From Methanothrix sp. (lineage in GTDB: Archaea > Halobacteriota > Methanosarcinia > Methanotrichales > Methanotrichaceae): 19,285 nt of DNA. Location of the stretch: NCBI GenBank assembly GCA_023229165.1, contig JALNZQ010000021.1:1-19285 (forward strand), read 5' to 3'. A program made the translations under genes and the position numbers. A model generated the notes under the pieces. It was not told the origin of the DNA and did no database searches. It saw nothing but the letters and a program-made list of their open reading frames with translations. Shown here piece after piece: positions 12,740 to 19,285 of this stretch. Within the stretch, counting starts at the first letter, position 1. Every line of letters begins with the position of its first letter.

Positions 12740-13297
12740 TTAGCTTCTTTCCGAGGCCATCAGATATCCTCCAAAACTCGCACCCCAGAGGATCACCGGA
12801 TAGACGATCATCCTCTCCATGCCGCCCGGGCCCAGTTCCAGGTGGATCCCAAGCACAAACAGTGTCAGGGAAACTAAAGTCAGCCCTCCCAGAAAGATAA
12901 CCGCGATGGACATGGGAAATCTTATCAGGGCAAAGGATAAGATTTCAGATAATCCGCCAAATACAAAAGTAATGCCGGCGAAGATCTCGTGGTAAGGTCT
13001 CATATTTTCGGGGAAAAGGCCGACGCCCATCGCACCCATGCCGGTTAAGATCAATAGAATCGTGAATATCTTATTTTTATGAAAGGAATGAAATGAAATT
13101 GCAGAGAGAATGATCAACAGGCCCAGGAGGATGATGGAGCTGTTGAATAATCCCGCCGTGGAGCCGATACCAAGATCGCTTATCATATTTTTAGAGATGC
13201 TGTAGCCGGGATAAAGCGCCTCACAGATGAGCATGAAGATGAGGAATTGAGAGGCTCCGACGAAGGAAAGCAATCCGGCAATTCGTTTCGAATACAT
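12740..13297 (-). CDS. DUF998-like integral membrane protein
   Basis: The 185-residue protein has about six membrane helices. ALYPGYSISKNMISDLG follows helix 1 and GLFPENMRPYHEIFAGI lies between helices 3 and 4. This (Y-P-G-Y-S)...(N-x-I-S-D-L-G)...(F-P-E-N...H) pattern is characteristic of the DUF998 family, whose function is unknown. It is the first gene of the run DUF998-mutM-hpt-MBL. No Shine-Dalgarno is visible before ATG 13297. Instead an AT-rich TATA-like stretch sits about 26-35 bp upstream, so the mRNA may be leaderless. Confidence 0.83.
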   Translation of the reverse strand: MYSKRIAGLLSFVGASQFLIFMLICEALYPGYSISKNMISDLGIGSTAGLFNSSIILLGLLIILSAISFHSFHKNKIFTILLILTGMGAMGVGLFPENMRPYHEIFAGITFVFGGLSEILSFALIRFPMSIAVIFLGGLTLVSLTLFVLGIHLELGPGGMERMIVYPVILWGASFGGYLMASERS

Positions 13298-13322
13298 AGA
13301 TAAAAGCTGACTGCATGAATTA

Positions 13323-13332
13323 ATAAATAAAT
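13323..13332 (-). promoter_or_regulatory. TATA-like box for the DUF998-mutM operon
   Basis: The minus strand reads GATTTATTTATTAATT across 13334-13319. The centre is about 30 bp from ATG 13297, which places the expected start of transcription at or next to the start codon. Confidence 0.45.
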
Positions 13333-13369
13333 CTATTGATGACGCCTCTTTGAGACAATCGGCAATGTC

Positions 13370-14134
13370 CTAAAGCGCTGCACTAATGAGTGCATCTTTG
13401 CAGCAGCATGACCTCTGGTCAGGAATTTTTTGCGCGGCCAGATAGATTATCTCCCCAACAATTTCCTCCGACTTTTTCATAATATCGGCGATCTCTGAGA
13501 TGGCCAGATCGCTTCCGCCGGCCATCCCCGCGGCGGGATTGGTGACTATGCACAGCGACGCATAGCAAAGCGCCGCCTCTCTGGCTAAAGCTACCTCGGG
13601 ATAGCCGGTCATGCCCACCACATCCCCGAACTGGCGCATCATCCTGATCTGGGCGGGCGACTCCAGATGCGGGCCCTCGGCGCAGACATAGACTCCCTCG
13701 GCGATCTCTTGGCCCAGCGAGCGGGCCGCTTCGGCCAAAGAGTAGCGAAGCATTGGGCAATATGGCCGGCTCATATCCACGTGAACGGCCTTTTCTTCAA
13801 AGAAGGTATTGGGCCGGCATTTGGTGAACTCCACAAAGTCGCTCGGCAAAAAGATGCTGCCCAGGGGGTGCCCGGCCATGCTGCCCACGGTGTTGGTGGA
13901 GATGATCGCGCCGACGCCCGATATCTTGGCGGCGGAGATGATGGCCCGGTAGTTGACTTTGTGAGGGGGACGGTGATTGTCGCCATGGCGAGAGATGAAG
14001 ACAACCTTTTGTCCCTTCATCCGGCTGCGGACGATGGGAACTTTACCATAGGGCGTCTCCACCTCGTCATTCAGCCCTTCCAGGGCGAAGCCCAGACCAC
14101 CGATGACGGCCAGATCAGGATTCATAAGAAGCAT
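13370..14134 (-). CDS. mtnP: methylthio-purine nucleoside phosphorylase, probable S-methyl-5'-thioinosine phosphorylase
   Basis: The 254-residue member of the PNP/MTAP family has RHGDNHRPPHKVNYRA (residues 49-64), NTVGSM (81-86), EGPHLESPAQIRMM (153-166), MTGYPEVALAREAALCYASL (175-194) and VTNPAAGMAG (197-206). These form the phosphate, ribose and base sites. In the base site true MTAP has Asp (TDYD), which accepts adenine. Asn199 in a TNxAAG context is typical of enzymes that use 6-oxopurines. S-methyl-5'-thioinosine is therefore the likelier substrate, as in the methanogen route through 5'-deoxyadenosine/MTA deaminase. GAGGG precedes the ATG. It lies 26 bp behind mtnA, whose substrate (methylthioribose-1-phosphate) it would make. 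The C-terminal Cys cluster (SCCCKD) is uncommon. Confidence 0.9.
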   Translation of the reverse strand: MLLMNPDLAVIGGLGFALEGLNDEVETPYGKVPIVRSRMKGQKVVFISRHGDNHRPPHKVNYRAIISAAKISGVGAIISTNTVGSMAGHPLGSIFLPSDFVEFTKCRPNTFFEEKAVHVDMSRPYCPMLRYSLAEAARSLGQEIAEGVYVCAEGPHLESPAQIRMMRQFGDVVGMTGYPEVALAREAALCYASLCIVTNPAAGMAGGSDLAISEIADIMKKSEEIVGEIIYLAAQKIPDQRSCCCKDALISAAL

Positions 14135-14160
14135 TTTGATTCGCCCTCTTTAAATCCTTT

Positions 14161-15171
14161 TCAGATCGGCGGCATGAGCGGCGGCCGGAAGACGCCCTTC
14201 TCCGTGATCAGGCCGGTTACAAGCTCCAGGGGCGTAGCATCGAAGGCCGGATTGTAGACTTCAATGCCCTGGGGCGCGAGGCGTTTTCCGTTCATGCTGC
14301 AGATCTCCTCAGCATCGCGCTCCTCCACGACAATGTCCTCTTCTTTGTGCAGGCGGTCGAAGGTGGAAAGCGGCGCTGCCACGTAGAAGGGGATTTTATG
14401 ATATCTGGCCAAAACAGCATGGCTGTAGGTGCCGATCTTGTTGAAGACGGCATCCCTGGTGATGCGATCGGCACCCACGATGACCTTGTCGATTTTGCCC
14501 TTCCTCATCAGGCTGCCGGACATGCCCTCGCAGATGAGCGTTACCGGTATTTCGTCCTGGGTCAGCTCCCAGGCGGTCAGGCGTGAGCCCTGGTGCAAAG
14601 GCCTGGTCTCGCAGGCGTAGACATGAATGTGCTTGCCTGCGGCAACTGCGGATCGAACGACGCCTAAAGCCGTCCCCCAGCCCACGCAGGCCAGCCTTCC
14701 GGCATTGCAGTGGGTCATGACATGGTCTCCGTCATCCAATAGCTTGGCCCCGTTCTTGCCAAGGAGCTTGTTGATGCGGATATCTTCCAGGGCGATCTCC
14801 TCCGCCTCACAAAGAGCCGCGATACGAATCTCTTCTGCCGATTCCTGAAGGGCCGCCGCCCGCATCGCTCTGTCCACGCCCCAGGAGAGGTTGACGGCAG
14901 TGGGGCGCGAGCCCTTGATCATATCTGCGGCATTCTCCAGCTCGGCCATCAACTCCTGTGCATTGGAAGTCCGGGAGAGCTCTGCTGCCAGCGCTACCCC
15001 ATAGCCTCCGGCGGCCCCCAGAGCAGGAGCGCCGCGCACACGCAGGGTTTTGATAGCTTCGATGAGCTGCCGGACGCTTTTTATGTGGAGGGGCAAAAGC
15101 TCGGAGGGAAGATGGGTCTGATCGATCAGCCACAGGCCGTCGTCCCACCAGATGGTTTTCGATTCACACAT
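14161..15171 (-). CDS. mtnA: methylthioribose-1-phosphate isomerase
   Basis: The 336-residue protein has the MtnA/eIF2B-alpha fold motifs: TLRVRGAPALGAAGGYG, NLSWGVDRA, MTHCNAGRLACVGWGTALG (catalytic Cys155), ETRPLHQGSRLTAWEL, IVGADRITRDAVFNKIGTY (catalytic Asp235), IPFYVAAPLSTFD and a C-terminal NPAFDATP. It isomerises methylthioribose-1-phosphate to methylthioribulose-1-phosphate in methionine/MTA salvage. ATG 15171 is preferred because family homology starts about six residues later and GGTGAT lies 12 nt upstream. ATG 15195 would add eight residues and is only about 23 bp from the TATA-like centre, so it could be used only on a leaderless message. It is first in the mtnA-mtnP operon. Confidence 0.92.
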   Translation of the reverse strand: MCESKTIWWDDGLWLIDQTHLPSELLPLHIKSVRQLIEAIKTLRVRGAPALGAAGGYGVALAAELSRTSNAQELMAELENAADMIKGSRPTAVNLSWGVDRAMRAAALQESAEEIRIAALCEAEEIALEDIRINKLLGKNGAKLLDDGDHVMTHCNAGRLACVGWGTALGVVRSAVAAGKHIHVYACETRPLHQGSRLTAWELTQDEIPVTLICEGMSGSLMRKGKIDKVIVGADRITRDAVFNKIGTYSHAVLARYHKIPFYVAAPLSTFDRLHKEEDIVVEERDAEEICSMNGKRLAPQGIEVYNPAFDATPLELVTGLITEKGVFRPPLMPPI

Positions 15172-15211
15172 GCTCAAGAAAAGATCACCATGCATAATGC
15201 GGACATACTGG

Positions 15212-15225
15212 TATTATTATTTTTT
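15212..15225 (-). promoter_or_regulatory. TATA-like box for mtnA-mtnP
   Basis: The minus strand reads AAAAATAATAATA, preceded by a GC-richer segment. The expected transcription start is near 15191, just upstream of ATG 15171. The gap 15196-15300 is otherwise the shared divergent promoter region, with TTTTATAG (15292-15299) as a possible TATA element for the kinase gene. Confidence 0.4.
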
Positions 15226-15396
15226 GCTGCGTCAAGATGCTGGCCGTCCATTGTAGTTGTTGATTCTGACATCCCGTCTCATTAAGAGGGTCTTTTATAG
15301 TTGGACCCATTTGATTTAAGGGCCTTTTGTCTTCTGGCCGAGATGAGAAATCGCGATCGCTACATACACACGGCTGGAATTTGGAGACTGCAATAT

Positions 15397-18300
15397 ATGC
15401 CGCCCTGCAAAGAGCACCTAGGCCTTTCCGCAGGCCTTTGCTTAGCCATATGCCTGCTGATCCTAGCGGATCTTGGCACGATATCAGCGCAAGCCGAATA
15501 TGGCCGGCCCCAGATTCTTATCCTGAACTCCTACTCAGAAGACCATCCCTGGGTGCATGATGAGATGCGGGGTTTCTTGCAGGAATATCACAGAGAATTT
15601 CCAGGCGCCCCTGATCCCGCAATCGAGTACATGGACTGCATGCAATATCCAGAAAAGGAATACCAGAGACAGCTTCTCGATCTTTATCGCTATAAATATT
15701 CGGGAAAAAAGCTCGATCAGGTCGTTGTTTTCGACAGCCCTGCTATGGACTTTGCCCTTGAAAACCGAGAAGAGCTCTTTCCAGAAGCATTTATCATCTT
15801 TGCCGGGACGAAAATCGATACCAATGCGATGGACCTTCACCAGACGAATATCACCGGCACCCTCCAAAAGACCGATATCGCCGGCACGCTGCAGGCAATG
15901 CTGCAGCTTCATCCGCATACTGAACATATTCTTGTGGTGCTGGATGACACCGAGATAGGGGATGCGTTGCGAGATGGGTTGGACGAATTAAGCCCTTCTC
16001 TAAAGGATAATTTGAGCTTGTCGGTTCGGCAGATTCCGCAGGATGGCAATACGAGCCAGTTGCTTTTTTCAGTGGAGGCTCTCGACAATAACAGCCTTGT
16101 TCTCTCCGGGCTTTTTAACTACGATGAAAGTGACGCAACAATAAACTCCAGCGAGGCCACCGCTATGATCGGCTCTCATAGCCGGGTGGCGGTCTACGGC
16201 CTCTGGGATTTTCAATTGGGACATGGCATTGTGGGCGGCAAACTGGCATCCGGGCGAGTTTTAGGGGAGAATGCAGCCGTTCTTGCTGCCAAGGTCTTGA
16301 ATGGAGACAAAACGCCTATAATGCAAAATCTTTCAGCGATACTGCAATTTGATCGGGAGCAATTGGAGCTTTTCGGCATATCCGAGTCATCCCTGCAACT
16401 GGGAAGCGAGGTGATCGATCTTAGGCCTTCCATTTATGAGAGATATAATTCTCTTATCCTGGCGCTAGCTACCATGCTTCTCTCCATAGTCCTGGGGCTT
16501 GTCACCATCTCGGCTCTGAACATCCGACAGCGATCCGGAACAGATAAAGAGCTAAGAGAGAGCGAGCAAAAATACCGGGAGCTTTCCCATCAGTTGCCGC
16601 AGACTACATTTGAGCTGGACGCTCTGGGCAATTTGGTATTTATCAACCGTTTTGGCTGCCAGGTACTTGGATATGCTCACGATGACCTCGCAGCGGGCTT
16701 GCACATACTCCAGATTGTTGCTGAGGATGATAGAGAGAAGATGAGCGATGACGTCAACCTGACAATGCAGGGAAATGCACAGGCAAGAGAACACCGGCTG
16801 AAAAAGAAGGATGGCAGCACATTTCCGGCTATTGCCTATTCGATACCCATAGTTAAAGAAGGTAAAACTGTGGGTCTCAGGGGAATCTTTCTGGATATCA
16901 CTGAGCGCAAACGAACCGAGCTGGCTTTAAAAGAATCCGAGAACAAGTTTCGGGTACTGGCAGAAGAGTCTCCTGTGGGAGTGTATATCGTCCAGGACTG
17001 GAAGTTTAAATACGTCAACCCCAGGTTTGCAGAGATGTTTGGATATAACGTCGAAGAAATGATCTTTAAAATGGGACCTAAAGACTTAGCAACTGAAGAT
17101 GATTTGGAAAAAATTGCAATTAGCATTCAAAATAAAATTGTCGGCGAGAATGGGCCACTTTACTATGAGATAATGGGGACCACCAAGAATGGAGATTCAG
17201 TTTATATCCAGGTCTTTGGATCGATGACTTCTTATGAATCCAGGCAGGCCGTTGTAGGAACTGCTCTGGATATAACCGAAAGAAAGCATATCGAAGAGGA
17301 CCTGATGAGGGCCAAAGACGCTGCAGAGGCTGCGGCAAGGGTAAAATCCGAGTTTCTGGCAAATATGAGCCATGAGATACGAACACCTATGAATGCAGTC
17401 ATAGGAATGACCAGCATCATTTTGGAGACCGACCTTAATTCAGAGCAAAAGGAGTATCTCGAAACCATTAAAAATAGCGGCCAGGCCCTGCTCACCATCA
17501 TAAACGACATTCTTGACTTCTCTCGGATTGATAGGGGGAAGATCGATATGGAGTGCCGTCCATTTAAGCTCGGTTCTTGCATAGAGGAAGCACTAAACCT
17601 TATCTCGACACTTGCTTTGCAGAAAGGCTTGAGGCTGCATTATACCGCAGAAGGCGAAATCCCAGAGACAATTGCCGGTGACGAATCAAGGGTTCGCCAG
17701 GTTCTTGTCAACCTGCTCTCCAACGCCGTGAAGTTTACAAAAGAAGGCGAGATAGAGGTCAGGGCAAAGGCATCCAGACTCGTTGATGATGACTACGAGA
17801 TACAGTTTTCAGTAAGAGATACCGGGATTGGCATATCTCAAGAAACTAAGAGCCGGCTTTTTCAGCCATTCTCGCAGGCCGATGCATCAACCTCCCGGAA
17901 ATATGGCGGAACCGGCCTTGGGCTGGCTATAAGCAAGAGGCTGGTGGGACTCATGGGTGGAAGGATCTGGGTCGATAGTGTGGAAGGCAAGGGAAGCACA
18001 TTTAGCTTCACCATCGTGGCCAAAAGATCCACCATTCCTGTCAATAAAGTATTGCCAATCGTCACGCCCCGAGATCCGCCGAAGCAAAGCAGGGAACTAT
18101 CCATTCTCCTGGCCGAGGACAACGCAGTCAACCAAAGGATGGCCATTCTCATGCTTAAAAAACTGGGATATAACGCCGATAAAGTGGCCAACGGCCTCGA
18201 GGTTCTCTTGGCACTGGAGAGCAAATCCTACGACCTGATCCTGATGGACGTGCAGATGCCTGAGATGGACGGCCTGCAGGCCACCAGAGAGATACGCAGG

Positions 18301-18459
18301 CGATGGCCATCAGGCGGTCCCAAAATAGTGGCTCTGACGGCACACGCCATTGCAGGCGATAGGGAAAAATGTCTTGAGGCGGGCATGGACGATTATCTAT
18401 GCAAGCCGATCAATATCGAGGATCTTAAAAGAACCTTAGAGCGTGCTTTTCTTAATTAG
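15397..18459 (+). CDS. hybrid sensor histidine kinase with ABC-substrate-binding-like sensor, two PAS domains and receiver
   Basis: The 1020-residue protein has, in order, a signal-anchor-like helix (about 8-33) and an extracytoplasmic domain of about 310 residues beginning ILILNSYSEDHPWVHD, resembling ABC-transporter substrate-binding (PF04392-type) sensors. A membrane helix follows (352-372), then PAS 1 (about 390-505, ending LDITERK) and PAS 2 (about 515-630, also ending LDITERK). HisKA has NMSHEIRTPMNAVIGM with His659. HATPase_c has NLLSNAVKFT, DTGIGIS and GGTGLGLAIS. The C-terminal receiver has LLAEDNAVNQ, Asp951 in LILMDVQMPEMDG and Lys1003 in CKP. ATG 15397 has GGAG about 10 nt upstream. 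The frame extends to TTG 15301 without a better site. There is no Hpt domain, so phosphate would pass to a separate Hpt. The ligand is unknown. Confidence 0.93.
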   Translation: MPPCKEHLGLSAGLCLAICLLILADLGTISAQAEYGRPQILILNSYSEDHPWVHDEMRGFLQEYHREFPGAPDPAIEYMDCMQYPEKEYQRQLLDLYRYKYSGKKLDQVVVFDSPAMDFALENREELFPEAFIIFAGTKIDTNAMDLHQTNITGTLQKTDIAGTLQAMLQLHPHTEHILVVLDDTEIGDALRDGLDELSPSLKDNLSLSVRQIPQDGNTSQLLFSVEALDNNSLVLSGLFNYDESDATINSSEATAMIGSHSRVAVYGLWDFQLGHGIVGGKLASGRVLGENAAVLAAKVLNGDKTPIMQNLSAILQFDREQLELFGISESSLQLGSEVIDLRPSIYERYNSLILALATMLLSIVLGLVTISALNIRQRSGTDKELRESEQKYRELSHQLPQTTFELDALGNLVFINRFGCQVLGYAHDDLAAGLHILQIVAEDDREKMSDDVNLTMQGNAQAREHRLKKKDGSTFPAIAYSIPIVKEGKTVGLRGIFLDITERKRTELALKESENKFRVLAEESPVGVYIVQDWKFKYVNPRFAEMFGYNVEEMIFKMGPKDLATEDDLEKIAISIQNKIVGENGPLYYEIMGTTKNGDSVYIQVFGSMTSYESRQAVVGTALDITERKHIEEDLMRAKDAAEAAARVKSEFLANMSHEIRTPMNAVIGMTSIILETDLNSEQKEYLETIKNSGQALLTIINDILDFSRIDRGKIDMECRPFKLGSCIEEALNLISTLALQKGLRLHYTAEGEIPETIAGDESRVRQVLVNLLSNAVKFTKEGEIEVRAKASRLVDDDYEIQFSVRDTGIGISQETKSRLFQPFSQADASTSRKYGGTGLGLAISKRLVGLMGGRIWVDSVEGKGSTFSFTIVAKRSTIPVNKVLPIVTPRDPPKQSRELSILLAEDNAVNQRMAILMLKKLGYNADKVANGLEVLLALESKSYDLILMDVQMPEMDGLQATREIRRRWPSGGPKIVALTAHAIAGDREKCLEAGMDDYLCKPINIEDLKRTLERAFLN

Positions 18460-18461
18460 AT

Positions 18462-19211
18462 TTATTTTATAATCCCTAACGCGATCTCTAATAAGACAAT
18501 GACAAAGGGAATAATAATAATTAATGTTATATATAATAACTCACAGGTGCCGAATGGCCATTCACACATTTGATTTAATTTATCTTGAACAATAAAAATG
18601 TCCTTTAAGTGGGATAGATTCCGGTCAGTTGGAACCTCGAACGATCCATCCATAGCTGCCCTCAGTTGAGATGAGAGCCGTTCAAATTTTCCTTTTTTAG
18701 TCGATCTCATCATCTTATGTATGCTATACTGGGGCAGGATGAAGTAGGCAAAAAGCAAGAACGCAAAGCTTACAAACCACAATATCATCTGCAAGGATGA
18801 AAACTGAGGGGGTACGATGATATGAAAAAAGCCCCATATAACGTAGACGCAGGCTGCGCAGATTGTGAACTTCGAGTAGAGCAGCCCGATAGCATGATAG
18901 TCCGAATACAAGGCATCAATGCGCAGTGGCAAGGCTCCGATTTTATGCACTGCGAATGCCGTCATAATCAAAATATATAATCCCGCGCCTTCCAGGTAAA
19001 CCGCTATATAATATAAAAATTTGAAGATGAAAAATGAAATACTGGTTTTAAATGACACTGCGTGGTAATCGATGCCTGTTATGTGAACGAATATAATAAA
19101 AATTAAAGCAAAAATAATCATTTCTCTGTCGTTGAATATGTCTGCCTTCTGTTTCCGGCAGGTTTCCCATGGAAAACCACGTAAATCAAAATCAGGAGAC
19201 GATCTATTCAC
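18462..19211 (-). CDS. unrecognised integral membrane protein
   Basis: The 249-residue protein (from GTG 19211) has about five or six membrane helices, near residues 31-45, 55-90, 110-132, 140-165 and 222-247. A soluble loop of about 50 residues (KKGKFERLSSQLRAAMDG...) lies before the last helix. I recognise no family motif. The gene is clearly more AT-rich than its neighbours. It converges on the kinase with only two bases between stop codons. The start is uncertain: GTG 19211 overlaps the TAG of an upstream frame (GTGAATAG) and sits almost on top of GGGGGAG, while ATG 19121 begins right at the first helix but has no clear ribosome site. Confidence 0.6.
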   Translation of the reverse strand: MNRSSPDFDLRGFPWETCRKQKADIFNDREMIIFALIFIIFVHITGIDYHAVSFKTSISFFIFKFLYYIAVYLEGAGLYILIMTAFAVHKIGALPLRIDALYSDYHAIGLLYSKFTICAACVYVIWGFFHIIVPPQFSSLQMILWFVSFAFLLFAYFILPQYSIHKMMRSTKKGKFERLSSQLRAAMDGSFEVPTDRNLSHLKDIFIVQDKLNQMCEWPFGTCELLYITLIIIIPFVIVLLEIALGIIK

Positions 19212-19285
19212 CTCCCCCAGATGGCCTTTTTTTGCCGACTTTTGTCATAGAAATGGCTCCAAGCTCACGCATAAGAGCATTCTTC
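19204..19285 (-). CDS. C-terminal tail of an ORF cut by the right edge
   Basis: In the minus strand a frame open from the right edge reads about 26 codons, including MRELGAISMTKVGKKRPSGG, and stops at TAG 19206-19204. It overlaps GTG 19211 of the membrane protein by eight bases. It is too short to identify and may not be coding. The basic, glycine-rich end would suit a cytoplasmic protein tail. Confidence 0.25.
   Translation of the reverse strand, partial: KNALMRELGAISMTKVGKKRPSGGGE

Noticed and set aside
13667..14257. 196-codon plus-strand frame opposite the phosphorylase gene
   Set aside because: It is antisense to a well-conserved enzyme with all motifs in the minus frame, and has no ribosome site.
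1..19285. CRISPR array, tRNA or rRNA genes, insertion sequences
   Set aside because: No regularly spaced repeats, cloverleaf-like segments, rRNA-like stretches or transposase frames were seen on either strand by eye.

Overview
The window looks like a chromosomal segment from a methanogenic archaeon, most likely of the Methanothrix (Methanosaeta) type. This is inferred from gene content, not from a marker gene. The archaeal signs are a two-repeat TATA-binding protein, archaeosortase A with the archaeal lipid-head-group pair PssD/PssA, the methanopterin-pathway aldolase MptD, a 6-oxopurine-type methylthionucleoside phosphorylase beside mtnA, TATA-box promoters and T-tract terminators. No rRNA, tRNA, CRISPR array or insertion sequence was seen.

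Layout. 1-405 (-) is the start of a radical SAM gene cut by the left edge. 633-3536 (-) reads marR, a Bcr/CflA-type MFS drug transporter, a small DUF4405-like membrane protein, a possible 25-codon leader ORF, and a QueG-like double [4Fe-4S] protein that lacks one cluster cysteine. Divergent from marR, 3790-4614 (+) carries a TATA-binding-protein gene and a 72-residue acidic protein. The 253-bp space between marR and tbp holds two inverted copies of one promoter-operator unit of about 64 bp. This suggests that the MarR protein controls both its own operon and a general transcription factor, and it is the most unusual signal in the window.

4705-8304 (-) is a large secreted subtilisin-like protease. 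Divergent from it, 8379-10775 (+) is artA-pssD-pssA-mptD with ATGA overlaps. The first three form the known archaeosortase/lipid-anchoring gene set. mptD lacks a recognisable start codon in front of its conserved N-terminus.

10822-13297 (-) contains a DUF998-like membrane protein, an Fpg/MutM glycosylase with an altered zinc finger, an orphan Hpt phosphotransfer protein and a metallo-beta-lactamase-fold hydrolase. 13370-15171 (-) is a methylthioadenosine-salvage pair (mtnA plus a probable methylthioinosine phosphorylase). 15397-18459 (+) is a hybrid histidine kinase with an extracytoplasmic ABC-substrate-binding-like sensor, two PAS domains and a receiver but no Hpt domain, so the nearby orphan Hpt is a candidate partner. 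18462-19211 (-) is an AT-rich, unrecognised membrane protein, followed by the tail of another ORF at the right edge.

All assignments come from reading motifs by eye. No database or structure search was run.
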